This document shows, one piece after another, positions 32,705-42,411 of a stretch of 64,000 bases of DNA. Within the stretch, counting starts at the first letter, position 1, and every line of letters begins with the position of its first letter. This DNA is from Lysobacterales bacterium (GTDB taxonomy: Bacteria > Pseudomonadota > Gammaproteobacteria > Xanthomonadales > SZUA-5), in contig JALHMG010000007.1 of the NCBI GenBank assembly GCA_022844135.1, positions 62,001-126,000 of the forward strand. Reading direction: 5' to 3'. The notes beneath the pieces were generated by a model. It was not told the origin of the DNA and did no database searches. It was given only the letters and a program-made list of their open reading frames with translations. Made by a program: the position numbers and the translations under genes.

Positions 32705-35341
32705 TTAGCGGCGCGTCAGGCGCGGCCGCAGTGCGAGCGCGCAGCGCAGTGCCTGGTCGAGCAGATCGTGGTGGCGCTGTGCGAGCACGCGAGCATGCTC
32801 GGCATCGATGGCGCCGTGGTGGCCGAGCCAATGCAATAAGTCGGCGGTGACTGTCGGGATCGGATCGTCCACGGCGCCGATGTTGCCGGCCAGCAGGCGC
32901 TCTTGCGCGGCAAATTCGATATCGACGAGACCGCCTTCGCCTTGTTTGAGATCGAACCACTCAGCGCTGCTTCGATCGAGCGCCTGACGCCAGCGTTCGC
33001 GCATCTCGCCAACATCTTTGCGCACCCGTTCGGCATCGCGCCTGGTCAGCAACAGCTGCTGGCGCAGCGCACCGAACTCCATGCCCAGCGCCGCGTCGCC
33101 CGCCGCGAAACGCGCACGCACCAGCGCCTGGTGTTCCCACAGCCACGCTTCGCCCGACTGATAGCTCAAGAACGCGCTGATCGGCGTGACCAGCAAGCCC
33201 TTGCTGCCGTTCGGCCGCAGGCGCGCATCGATCTCGTACAGCGGTCCGTAGCGCGTTTGCGCGGTCAGCCAGTGCAGCAAGCGCTGCGTCACGCGGGCGA
33301 CGAAGCGTTGGCCATCGAGCGGACGCGAGCCGCTGCTTTCGACGCTCTGCAGCGCGTCGCGGTAAAGAAACACGAGGTCGAGATCGCTGGCGACATTCAG
33401 CTCGCGCCCGCCGAGACTGCCGTAACCGATCACGGCCAGGCCCTCGCTCGCCGACAGGCCCGGCAATCGACCGTGATTGCTTTCGATGTCGCGGATCGCA
33501 AAGCTCAGGCATTGGGCGATCACGCAATCGGCGACATCCGCGAAGGCTGCCATTGCGCGCGCGGCTGCAATCCTCCCGTCCAAAAAGGCGAGCGCGATTT
33601 CCAGGCGCGCGCTTTGTTGGAACTGGCGCAGCCGTTCCAGTTCCTGCTCTGAATCGCCATGCGCAACCGCCGTCATCTCGATGGCCAGCGAGCGCTGAAG
33701 TTCGGCGGGCGAGGGCGCCTCGATCGCCAGACGCGTATCGAGCAAGTCGTCGAGCAGAATGGGCGATTCGGTGAGTGTGCGCGCCAGCCAAGCACTCGCG
33801 CACAACAATCGATGCACGCGCTGGATGGTGGCGGGGCGCTCTGCGAGCAGCGCGAGATAGCTGGTGCGCCCGGCGATGGCCGCCAGCAGGTCGATCCAGC
33901 GCGCGAGCGTCGCGTCGTCGCCCTCGCAGGCCGCGAGCACCAACGGCATGATGCGATCCAGTCGCGCCGCGCTGCGCGCGCTCATCGAGCGCACCGCGGG
34001 CGTTTCCGTCAGCCGCAGCAGCGCTGCTTCGGTCTTGTCGGGGGCGGCGCGATGTGCGCGCCAGCGCGTCTGAAAACGATCGTCCTCGCCCCGCGTCTCG
34101 CCGCTGCGCGGCAGGCAGCGCGCGAAGGCGGCAGCCACCGTTTCGCGATGGCGATTGAGCACATCGAGCAGCGCTGCGAAATCCGGATAACCCAGCGATG
34201 CCGCGTAGCGCAGCTGCTCGAAGGGCTCATCCGGCAGGCTGTGGCTTTGTTCATCGCGCCACATTTGCACGCGATTTTCCAGACGGCGCAAGAAGCGATA
34301 GGCATCGATCAGCTCCTCGCTCTCGGCGCGATCCAGGATCTGGCGTTCGCCCAGGGCCTGCAGCAATTCGATGGTGTGGCTGATGCGCAAACCCGGATCG
34401 CGTCCGCCGCGAATAATCGATTCGAGCTGCGCGCGGAACTCCACCTCGCGAATGCCGCCGCGCCCGAGTTTCAAATCTGCCTCGCGCTCGTTCTTGCGAA
34501 CTTCGAGATCGACCATCGCTTTCAACTCGCGCAGTCCTTCCAGCGCCGCGTAGTCGAAGTAGCGACGCCAGACGAACGGCCGCAGCCGCTCCAGCAGCAA
34601 CAGGCCGGCATCGATATCGCCAGCGACCGGCCGCGCGCGCAGCAGCGCAAAGCGCTCCCAATCGCGGCCCTCGCGCTGGTAATAGTCCTCCATCGCCGCA
34701 AAGCTCAGTGCCAGACGGCCGGCGCTGCCATAGGGCCGCAACCGCCAGTCGACGCGATAACAAAAGCCGCTGGCGCGGGTTTCGCCGAGCAGCGTGCTGG
34801 CGCGCTGCACCAGTCGCGCGAAGAAATCCTCGTTATCGAGGCTGCGTCGACCATCGGTCTCGCCCGGCGCCGGGAAGCTGGCGATCAGATCGATGTCGCT
34901 GGAAAAATTCAGTTCCCGCGAGCCGAGTTTGCCCAGGCCCAGCACCACCATCGGCTGCGCGTTGCCGTGCTCGTCGCGCGGCTCGCCATGACGCGCCACC
35001 AACTCCGCGCGCGCCGCCGCGAACGCCAGTGCGATCAGGCGATCGGCCAGCTCAGTGATGCGATGCAGGGTGACATCGACGCTGTCGCGGTCGAGCACAT
35101 CGTCGATCAGAATCTGCAGCGATTGCGCGCGCCGGTATTCGCGCAGCGCGTCCGCCAGCTCAGGATCGGCGATATCGGGGATATCCACTGCCGGCGTGCC
35201 ATCGAGCAACGCCAGGCGCTCTGGCGTGCGGCGAAACTCATCGAAAGCAAACTCGCTGGCGAGGAGAAGGCGATCGAGTCGCGCATCGGAGCTCCCGAGC
35301 GCTTCGCGCCTGCCCGCCAGCCAGCGCGCGAGTTCCTTCAT
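32705..35341 (-). CDS. glnE: bifunctional glutamine synthetase adenylyltransferase/deadenylase
   Basis: GlnE adds and removes AMP on glutamine synthetase in response to PII and glutamine. The 878-aa product has both nucleotidyltransferase domains: the N-terminal deadenylase site VLGLGKLGSRELNFSSDIDL and the C-terminal adenylylase site GYGSLGGRELNVASDLDLVF, with LKLGRGGIREVEF and LKQGEGGLVDIEFAAQ after each. It is slightly shorter than the E. coli enzyme (946). The ATG at 35341 overlaps the alr stop by 4 bp, so alr and glnE are coupled; the longer frame to 35377 is not needed. Its stop lies in the MITE target duplication. Confidence 0.96.
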   Translation of the reverse strand: MKELARWLAGRREALGSSDARLDRLLLASEFAFDEFRRTPERLALLDGTPAVDIPDIADPELADALREYRRAQSLQILIDDVLDRDSVDVTLHRITELADRLIALAFAAARAELVARHGEPRDEHGNAQPMVVLGLGKLGSRELNFSSDIDLIASFPAPGETDGRRSLDNEDFFARLVQRASTLLGETRASGFCYRVDWRLRPYGSAGRLALSFAAMEDYYQREGRDWERFALLRARPVAGDIDAGLLLLERLRPFVWRRYFDYAALEGLRELKAMVDLEVRKNEREADLKLGRGGIREVEFRAQLESIIRGGRDPGLRISHTIELLQALGERQILDRAESEELIDAYRFLRRLENRVQMWRDEQSHSLPDEPFEQLRYAASLGYPDFAALLDVLNRHRETVAAAFARCLPRSGETRGEDDRFQTRWRAHRAAPDKTEAALLRLTETPAVRSMSARSAARLDRIMPLVLAACEGDDATLARWIDLLAAIAGRTSYLALLAERPATIQRVHRLLCASAWLARTLTESPILLDDLLDTRLAIEAPSPAELQRSLAIEMTAVAHGDSEQELERLRQFQQSARLEIALAFLDGRIAAARAMAAFADVADCVIAQCLSFAIRDIESNHGRLPGLSASEGLAVIGYGSLGGRELNVASDLDLVFLYRDALQSVESSGSRPLDGQRFVARVTQRLLHWLTAQTRYGPLYEIDARLRPNGSKGLLVTPISAFLSYQSGEAWLWEHQALVRARFAAGDAALGMEFGALRQQLLLTRRDAERVRKDVGEMRERWRQALDRSSAEWFDLKQGEGGLVDIEFAAQERLLAGNIGAVDDPIPTVTADLLHWLGHHGAIDAEHARVLAQRHHDLLDQALRCALALRPRLTRR

Positions 35342-36405
35342 CGATGCGCGAACTGCACACGCCGCGTGACGCCACATACCAGCTCATAGCCGATGGTGCC
35401 CGCCGCTTCCGCCACTCGCTCCACCGGCAGCTCCGGACCCCAGAGCAGCACTTCGCTGCCCACCTCCGCCGCAGGCGCCGCGCTCAAGTCGATGGCCAGC
35501 AAATCCATCGACACCCGACCCACCACACTCGCCGCCTGACCGGCCACGCGCACCGGCGTGCCGCTCGGCGCGTGCCGCGGATAGCCATCGCCATAGCCGA
35601 TGGCAGCGATGCCGATGCGCATCGCATGCGGACATACGTACGCCCCACCGTAACCGATGCGATCGCCGGCCGCACAATCGCGCACACTGATCAGCCGCGT
35701 GGCCAGCGACATCGCCGGCTTCAACCCCAAGTCGCGCCCCATTTTGCGCGCGAACGTCGACAACCCATAGAGCATGCCGCCCGGCCGCACCCAGTCGCCG
35801 TGGCTGGCGCCGAAAGCCTGCAGTGCCGCCGAATTGGCCAGCGAACGCTCGCCCGGCAGCGCGCCCACGGCGGCGGCGAAGCGCTGCATCTGCAGCTCCG
35901 AGACCTCACGATCATTCTCATCGGCGCAGGCGAAATGCGTCATCCAGCGAATCGTGCCGATGCCGGCGATGGCGCGAACGCGCTCGTACACTGCCGCCGC
36001 AGTCTCCGGCGCAAAGCCGAGCCGACGCATCCCGGTATCGAGCTTGATCCACACATCGATGGGCGCCGGCAATCGCGCGCGCTCCAGCAGCGCCAGTTGA
36101 AACGGGTGGTGCAACACCGTATCCACCCGCCATTGCGCCAGCGCATCGATATCCGCGTATTCATCGAAGCCCGACAGCAACACAATGCGGTGCTTCAGCC
36201 CCGCCTGGCGCACGCGCTCAGCGTCGGTCAACGTCGCCACGCCAAAGCCATCCGCCTCCGCCAGCGCGCTCGCCACGCGCTCCAGACCATGGCCGTAGCC
36301 ATCGGCCTTCACCACCGCCATCACCTTCGCCGCCGAGAGCGCGCGCACCCGCCGCAAGTTGTGCTTCAGCGCCTCAGTATCAATCGTAGCCGTCGTCGCG
36401 CGCAT
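35338..36405 (-). CDS. alr: alanine racemase
   Basis: This PLP enzyme makes D-alanine for peptidoglycan. The 355-aa product has the PLP lysine motif VMAVVKADGYGHG near residue 30, WIKLDTGMRRLGF, and the second catalytic region RIGYGGAYVCP with the Tyr used as base from the other subunit. The frame is open to 36654, but family homology starts at MRATTATIDTEALKHNL (36405). It is coupled to glnE by a 4-bp overlap, an arrangement that is not functionally obvious. Confidence 0.95.
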   Translation of the reverse strand: MRATTATIDTEALKHNLRRVRALSAAKVMAVVKADGYGHGLERVASALAEADGFGVATLTDAERVRQAGLKHRIVLLSGFDEYADIDALAQWRVDTVLHHPFQLALLERARLPAPIDVWIKLDTGMRRLGFAPETAAAVYERVRAIAGIGTIRWMTHFACADENDREVSELQMQRFAAAVGALPGERSLANSAALQAFGASHGDWVRPGGMLYGLSTFARKMGRDLGLKPAMSLATRLISVRDCAAGDRIGYGGAYVCPHAMRIGIAAIGYGDGYPRHAPSGTPVRVAGQAASVVGRVSMDLLAIDLSAAPAAEVGSEVLLWGPELPVERVAEAAGTIGYELVCGVTRRVQFAHR

Positions 36406-36967
36406 TCCGTTCGCTGTTGTCTCCAAACTGCCGCGAAGGCTCGCCAATCGAGTGCGGGCATGCAAGGGCGAAATGCGGTCGGTTTTTCGGTTGCCTGATC
36501 GTTCAAGTAGCGATTCGCATATCCGGTCGGCGAGCATCAGCCAGGAAACAAACGCGATTCTGGACCAGATCAAGATTCGACGCTTCATTCCTGCGGAAGC
36601 GGGAATCCAGCTGATTGGTTCTTGCCAGTAGCGACAAGAGGCCACAGGGCACAAAAAGCCGCTTAACGCGACTCATTTCGTACTTCGTATTGACCAGACC
36701 CGCCAGGCGGCTCGGTGCGGTTCAAGGCTAGTGTGGTGTGCCATAAACAAGTTGAAGAAATTCCGGTGGATTTCGTCGCTAAGCAAGGCGCGAAAAGAAG
36801 GAATAGCCCTTCGGTGCAATCGACACGTGACTCGGCAGCTCGCCGCACCAGCGCACCATCAACACGTTCGCGGACCTTGACTACTTCCGGATCGACCGGG
36901 CGTCACGTCCTTCGACTACCATCTGCTAGGCACCTACTACGCCCGATTCACATTCCAAGAGCGCTCC
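36406..36967. other. gene-free interval with a REP-like motif and a duplicated 3'-end sequence
   Basis: I support no gene here. At about 36587-36612 lies TTCCTGCGGAAGCGGGAATC, a REP-like palindrome of a type common in proteobacterial genomes. At about 36655-36725 the sequence is a diverged copy of 46035-46105, which is the terminator and stop-codon region of the 161-aa gene on the minus strand there. The remainder should hold the promoter of the wHTH/TPR gene. Confidence 0.55.
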
Positions 36968-39730
36968 ATGCCACTGCCCGCCGACCCGAATGCCGCCCGC
37001 TCGCTGCGCTGGTTCCTCGGCGCCGCCGTCTTCGACGAAGCCACCCGGCAGCTGTCCCTTGACGGCGAGCCCGTCACGCTGGAGCCCAGGCCGGCCCACG
37101 TCCTTTTGCTCCTGCTGCGCAAGCACGGTGATGTCGTCACCCACGCCGAGCTGCGCGAACAAGTCTGGGGCAATCGGACCACCGTGGCGCACGTCATCGC
37201 CACCGCGATCGGTAAGGTCCGCCACGCCCTGGCCGAGATCCCTGAGCTCGAAGTTGTCTCGATCTCGCGGATCGGTTACCGACTGAGCGGCCCGGTCCGT
37301 CAAGTCCTGGTCGATCAGGAACTACCCGACCTGATGCCGCTGCAAGCGGGCGATCTGCTGAGCAGCGCCGCCGGCTTCCGCCTGCTCCGCGCGCTTGGCG
37401 AGGGCGATGAAGCGCTGTGGATCGCCCGCGAGGACGTGAGCGGCGTACAGGCCCTGTTCCGCATCGCGCAGACGGAACCCAGCTACTTGCGACTGCGCCT
37501 CGAACTGGAACAGGCGCAAGCGCTGCACCAGACCTTGGGCCCGCTCGCTGCACTGCCGACACCCGTGGCAGCCAACCTGGCCGAGCCACCCTTCTATCTG
37601 CGCTACGAGTATGCTGGCCTGACCCTCGCCGAATGGGGCCCGGAGTACCTGCCCGGCCTCGACGGCGATCAGCGCCTCTCGTTGTTTCTGTGCATTGCCG
37701 ACCCCGTCGGCGCGCTGCACAACGTCGGCGTCCTGCATCAATCTCTCAACGCCAGGAACATCCTTATCAGGGGTGCCGCTGGAGCTTGGCAACCCAGCCT
37801 GATCAATCTGGGGCGGCGCAGCCTTCGCCCTTCCGGTGCGCCAGAGCGCCAGCGCGACATCGACGCCGAGGCCTCGGTCGCCATGCCGCTGCGCCCGGAG
37901 GCCGCGCTCTATCTGGCGCCTGAACTGCTGCAAGCCCACGCCTGCACCGCTAGCAGCGAGGTCTACGCCCTCGGCGTGCTCCTGTATCAGCTGCTCATCG
38001 GCGACCTGCAGCGCGCCGTCCATCCTGGCTGGGAACGCGATATTCCAGACGATTTGCTGCGCAAGGACATCGCCGCCGCCACCGATCACGACGCCGCCCG
38101 GCGGATCGGCAGCGTGCATACACTGGTCGAGCGACTGCGCAAGCTGGACGCCCGCCGCGCCGAGGCCGAAGGCCAGCGCCGCCTGGTCGAGGAACTGCAA
38201 GCCGCCGAAGCGCGCGAAGCGCGAGAACGTGCCCGCCGCCCATGGATGCGCGCTGCCGTTGTGCTCCTGGTCGGCTGCACCGTGCTGGCCGCCAAGTTGT
38301 ATTTGGAAGCTGACCAGCGCCGTGCCGCCGCCGAACGCCTGGCCAAGAGCAACGAAACCGTTCAGCGCTTTCTCGTCGAGGACGTCTTCGCCCTGACCAA
38401 CCCGGCCGATCCGCGGTACAAGCGCGATGCCAGCATGCTGGATGTGCTGGACAACGCGGCCAGCAAAATCGACGAGCGCTATGCCGATGATCCGCTGACC
38501 CTGGGTGTGCTGCATCAGGCCATCGGCTCCTCCTACAAAGGACTCGGCAATCGAAAAGTCAGCATTGCGCATTACCGCGCCTCCATTCCGCTGCTGGAAA
38601 TCGAGCTGGGCGGGAGCAGCGAAGCAGCCCTCGACGCGCGCTATGGTCTGGCTCATGCGCTGATGCTTGCAGCCGAATTCGAAGAGGCGCGGTCACAACT
38701 GGATACCGCCGACCAACTGGCCGGCGAGAGACTGCGCCAGCAGCATCCGCTCGCTTTACGCAGTGCCGTTCACCGCGGACAGTTGCATACCCATCAGTTC
38801 CGGCCTGCAGAGGCATTGCCCAATTACCAGCTCGCGCTCGCCTTGCTGGATGCGGGAGTGCCCAGCCGTCCCGAGCTCCGCGCGGTAGTCCGGCATGAGT
38901 ACGCCGATAGCCTGCTGCGACTGAATCGCCCTGATGAGGTGATCTCGATGTTCGCTTCGTTCGACGATTTTGTCAGTGACGGGCAACGCGGTTCACATCA
39001 CCGAATTTTGGCAAGGGCCTACCGCGCAAAAGCCGACTATCAAGGGGCACTGCCACACGCCGAGCAGGCTGTTGCCTTGCTGCGCAGCGCATACGGCGAC
39101 GATGACTGGGACACACTAACTGCGATCAGCTCGCTGTCCTATCTGCAGTTCCTCTTAGGAAACTGCACGGCAGCAGTCCCATTAGCCGAAGAAGCCTACC
39201 AACGCATGGTGGTGCGCGAGGGAGAGACCAAGCAAGGCGTGCTGATCGAACTCGGCAATCGCGGCTCACGCCGCGCCGATTGCGGCCAGGCCGAAGCCGG
39301 CATCCGGGACCTCTACGCCGCCCGCGACCAACTCCGCGAGCACTACGGCACCACCAGCGCGCCCGCGCAGAGCTTCGCGATGATTCTTGCCACCCATCTC
39401 GGCAAGCAGCAACGCCACGCCGAAGCGCTGGCGGTCATCGCCACCATGGACACCGACGCCGCCGCCCAGATCCAGGCCAGCGGCGGCCCCAGCGTTAGCC
39501 CCGCCACTCTGCAAGTTCTGCACGCCCGCCTGCTGCACGGCGCCGGCCGCAACGCGGAGGCCGTCCCGCTCCTCACCGCAGCCCTCGAAGTCCTGGAAGC
39601 CCCAGAAAGCACGGACACCAAACTGCGTGACGAGGCGCGGGAATTGCTGGCCGCGGTGTGCAAGGGCAGCCCAGCGGCCTGCGCCGAGTCCATGGATTCG
39701 TCTGAAAATCAGGCCGCGGACCCATCGTGA
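36968..39730 (+). CDS. wHTH - pseudokinase - TM - TPR signalling protein
   Basis: The 920-aa protein has an unusual module order. Residues about 15-105 form an OmpR/CadC-type winged helix (RKHGDVVTHAELREQVWGNR, VVSISRIGYRL). Residues about 125-400 resemble a Ser/Thr protein kinase, but the catalytic loop reads HQSLNARNILI in place of HRDLKPxNIL and the metal site reads INLGRRS in place of DFG, so catalysis is probably lost. A basic, helical linker leads to one membrane helix near 424 (AAVVLLVGCTVLAA), then TPR-like helices to the end. CadC-type proteins bind DNA while anchored in the membrane; the TPR part would face the periplasm. It is followed by the secreted RCC1-like gene, a possible target. 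Confidence 0.8.
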   Translation: MPLPADPNAARSLRWFLGAAVFDEATRQLSLDGEPVTLEPRPAHVLLLLLRKHGDVVTHAELREQVWGNRTTVAHVIATAIGKVRHALAEIPELEVVSISRIGYRLSGPVRQVLVDQELPDLMPLQAGDLLSSAAGFRLLRALGEGDEALWIAREDVSGVQALFRIAQTEPSYLRLRLELEQAQALHQTLGPLAALPTPVAANLAEPPFYLRYEYAGLTLAEWGPEYLPGLDGDQRLSLFLCIADPVGALHNVGVLHQSLNARNILIRGAAGAWQPSLINLGRRSLRPSGAPERQRDIDAEASVAMPLRPEAALYLAPELLQAHACTASSEVYALGVLLYQLLIGDLQRAVHPGWERDIPDDLLRKDIAAATDHDAARRIGSVHTLVERLRKLDARRAEAEGQRRLVEELQAAEAREARERARRPWMRAAVVLLVGCTVLAAKLYLEADQRRAAAERLAKSNETVQRFLVEDVFALTNPADPRYKRDASMLDVLDNAASKIDERYADDPLTLGVLHQAIGSSYKGLGNRKVSIAHYRASIPLLEIELGGSSEAALDARYGLAHALMLAAEFEEARSQLDTADQLAGERLRQQHPLALRSAVHRGQLHTHQFRPAEALPNYQLALALLDAGVPSRPELRAVVRHEYADSLLRLNRPDEVISMFASFDDFVSDGQRGSHHRILARAYRAKADYQGALPHAEQAVALLRSAYGDDDWDTLTAISSLSYLQFLLGNCTAAVPLAEEAYQRMVVREGETKQGVLIELGNRGSRRADCGQAEAGIRDLYAARDQLREHYGTTSAPAQSFAMILATHLGKQQRHAEALAVIATMDTDAAAQIQASGGPSVSPATLQVLHARLLHGAGRNAEAVPLLTAALEVLEAPESTDTKLRDEARELLAAVCKGSPAACAESMDSSENQAADPS

Positions 39731-39973
39731 TGTTTTCTTGAACCCTGCGTGGTAGCGCCTGCCGGCCGCCACATCGTAGCGTGTTCGAGACTGGCCGTCT
39801 GGAAGGGTGCTCCAACCCTACCGGCCTTGCCCCGCATACCGAGGTGTTCCATGTTCATTTCGTGCGTCAGACACTTAAATTGGTGTCGCCCATCTCCTTC
39901 ACGTCACCCAACCATTCGCCACAGCCGCGATTGTCCTGGTGGGCAACGGCCTGAGACCAACCCAGGAGTTGTC

Positions 39974-42286
39974 ATGAACAACCGTTTTCTCGCAACTTTA
40001 TTGGGTTGTGTTTTCTGCGGGTTGCAGCGTCTAAGCAACGGGCTGGGCGTGCTCGCGCTGCTGATGGGTCTGGCGTTGACGACCTACCACCCCTCCGTGC
40101 ATGCCCAGGCACCGCTTAACGACATCATCCGAGTCGCCGCGGGCTTCTCCCACACCTGCGCCCTCACCACCGGCGGCGGGGTCAAGTGCTGGGGGTTGAA
40201 CAGCTTCGGTGAGCTCGGTGACGGCACTACCATCCAGCGCCTGACGCCCGTGGACGTCAGCGGACTGACCAGCGGGGTCAGCGCCATCGCCGCGGGCAGC
40301 AGCCACACCTGCGCGCTCACCACCAGCGGCGGGGTCAAGTGCTGGGGTAGCAACGTCAACGGCCAGCTCGGTGACGGCACCACCACCCAGCACCTCACCC
40401 CGGTGGACGTCAGCGGACTGACCAGCGGGGTCAGCGCCATCGCCACGGGCGGCGGCCACGCCTGCGCCCTCACCACCGGCGGCGGAGTCAAGTGCTGGGG
40501 CAGTAATATCGAAGGCCAGCTCGGGGACGGCACCATCACTGATCGCCTCACGCCGGTAGACGTCAGTGGACTGACCAGCGGGGTCAGCGCCATCACCTCG
40601 GGCTTCCGGCACACCTGTGCGCTCACCAGCGGCGGGGTCAAGTGCTGGGGCAGAAACAGCGACGGTCAGCTCGGTGACGGCACCACCACTAATCGCCTCA
40701 CGCCGGTGGACGTCAGTGGACTCACCAGTGGGATCAGCGCCATCGCCGTGGGCAACTTTCACACCTGCGCCCGCACCGTCGGCGGTGGGGTCAAGTGTTG
40801 GGGAAGAAACTCCTTGGCTCAGCTCGGAGATGGCACCTCCACGCGCCGCCTCACTGCAGTGGACGTCAGCGGACTGACCAGTGGGGTCAGCGCCATCGCC
40901 ACGGGCGGCGGCCACACCTGCGCCCTCACGAGCACCGGTGGGGCCAAATGCTGGGGCGACAACTCCAACGGCGAGATCGGTGACGGCACCCTCACGCGGG
41001 CCTTTACCTCAGTGGACGTCAGTGGACTGACCAGCGGGGTTAGCGCGATCGCCGCCGGCAACCAACACACCTGCGCCCTCATCGGCGGCGGGGTCAAATG
41101 TTGGGGCAGAAACAGCGACGCTCAGCTCGGTGACGGCACCACCAGCATCCGCCTCACATCGGTAGATGTCAGTGGACTGACCAGCGGGGTCAGCGGCGTC
41201 AGCTCGTACTCACGGCATACCTGTGTCTTCACTGCCGTCGGTAGCGTCAAATGCTGGGGCAGCAACTCCCGAGGTCAGCTTGGTGACGGTACTACCACCC
41301 TGCGCCGCATTGCAGTGGACGTCAGCGGATTGACCAGCGGCGTCAGCGGCATCGCCACAGGCTCTGGTCACACCTGTGCCCTGACCACCGGCGGCGGGGT
41401 CAAGTGCTGGGGCGGGAACGTCCTCGGCGAGCTCGGCGACGGCACCACCACGCAGCGCCTCACGCCGGTGGATGTCAGCGGATTGAGCATCGGGGTTGGT
41501 GCGATCGCTGCGGGCAACTTTCACACCTGCGCCCGCACCGTCGGTGGGGTCAAGTGCTGGGGCAATAACTTCAGCGGCCAGCTGGGTGACGGTACCACCA
41601 CTAATCGCCTCACGCCGGTGCACGTCAGCGGACTGACGAGCGGGGTCAGCGCCATCGCCCCGGGCGATAGTCACACGTGCGCCCTCACCGGCGGCGGGGT
41701 CAAGTGCTGGGGATTCAACGGCAACGGCCAGTTAGGTGACGGCAGCACCACAAATCGCCTCACACCGGTGGACGTCAGCGGACTGACCAGCGGGGTCAGC
41801 GCCATCGCCGCGGGCACCTCCCACACCTGCGCGCTCACCACCGGGGGCGGGTTAAAGTGCTGGGGTAGTAACTTGATTGGCCAGCTCGGCGACGGCACAA
41901 CCACTGATCGCCTCACTCCGGTGGACGTCAGCGGACTGACCAGCGGCGTCAGCGGCATCGCCGCAGGCGCCGCTTACACCTGCGCCTCCACCACTGGCGG
42001 CGGGGTCAAGTGCTGGGGCAGCAACTTCCGCGGCCAGCTGGGTGACGGCACCACCACTGATCGCCACACGCCGGTGGATGTCAGCGGATTGACCAGCGGG
42101 GTCAGCGCCATCGCTGCGGGCCTTTCCCACACTTGCGCCCTCACCACCAGCGGAGGGCTCAAGTGTTGGGGTTCTCATGAATTGGGACAACTCGGCATCG
42201 GCGGCCGCAATTACGGGCTGCCCGGCGATGTGCTGACGACTAACCTTGACCTGCTGTTCTTCAATGGGTTCGAGAACGCGCCATAA
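39974..42286 (+). CDS. secreted RCC1-like protein with 14 cysteine-bearing repeats
   Basis: The 770-aa protein has a long signal peptide (GLGVLALLMGLALTTYHPSV, cleavage near VHAQA) and 14 near-identical repeats of about 50 residues. Each holds HTCALT and KCWG, then the RCC1 core GQLGDGTTT, then a DVSGLTSGVSAIAAG link. RCC1 repeats build seven-bladed propellers, so 14 fit two propellers. The paired Cys in every blade suggests one disulfide per blade, suited to an exported protein. It ends LLFFNGFENAP. AGGAG (39964-39968) fixes the ATG at 39974. The 243 bp before it hold no gene I can identify. Confidence 0.85.
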   Translation: MNNRFLATLLGCVFCGLQRLSNGLGVLALLMGLALTTYHPSVHAQAPLNDIIRVAAGFSHTCALTTGGGVKCWGLNSFGELGDGTTIQRLTPVDVSGLTSGVSAIAAGSSHTCALTTSGGVKCWGSNVNGQLGDGTTTQHLTPVDVSGLTSGVSAIATGGGHACALTTGGGVKCWGSNIEGQLGDGTITDRLTPVDVSGLTSGVSAITSGFRHTCALTSGGVKCWGRNSDGQLGDGTTTNRLTPVDVSGLTSGISAIAVGNFHTCARTVGGGVKCWGRNSLAQLGDGTSTRRLTAVDVSGLTSGVSAIATGGGHTCALTSTGGAKCWGDNSNGEIGDGTLTRAFTSVDVSGLTSGVSAIAAGNQHTCALIGGGVKCWGRNSDAQLGDGTTSIRLTSVDVSGLTSGVSGVSSYSRHTCVFTAVGSVKCWGSNSRGQLGDGTTTLRRIAVDVSGLTSGVSGIATGSGHTCALTTGGGVKCWGGNVLGELGDGTTTQRLTPVDVSGLSIGVGAIAAGNFHTCARTVGGVKCWGNNFSGQLGDGTTTNRLTPVHVSGLTSGVSAIAPGDSHTCALTGGGVKCWGFNGNGQLGDGSTTNRLTPVDVSGLTSGVSAIAAGTSHTCALTTGGGLKCWGSNLIGQLGDGTTTDRLTPVDVSGLTSGVSGIAAGAAYTCASTTGGGVKCWGSNFRGQLGDGTTTDRHTPVDVSGLTSGVSAIAAGLSHTCALTTSGGLKCWGSHELGQLGIGGRNYGLPGDVLTTNLDLLFFNGFENAP

Positions 42287-42411
42287 ACACGTTTGTGACG
42301 CTGACCTGCTCCAGATGCATGGGGCGACCACGAGCCGAAGCGCCAGTCAGCAGAAATCTAACGCCCCATGGCGCCTGACGATACGAATTTGGAAAAAGGA
42401 CGAGGTCAACG

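Noticed and set aside
33659-35389. 576-aa plus-strand open frame
   Set aside because: It is antisense to glnE, which has both nucleotidyltransferase motifs.
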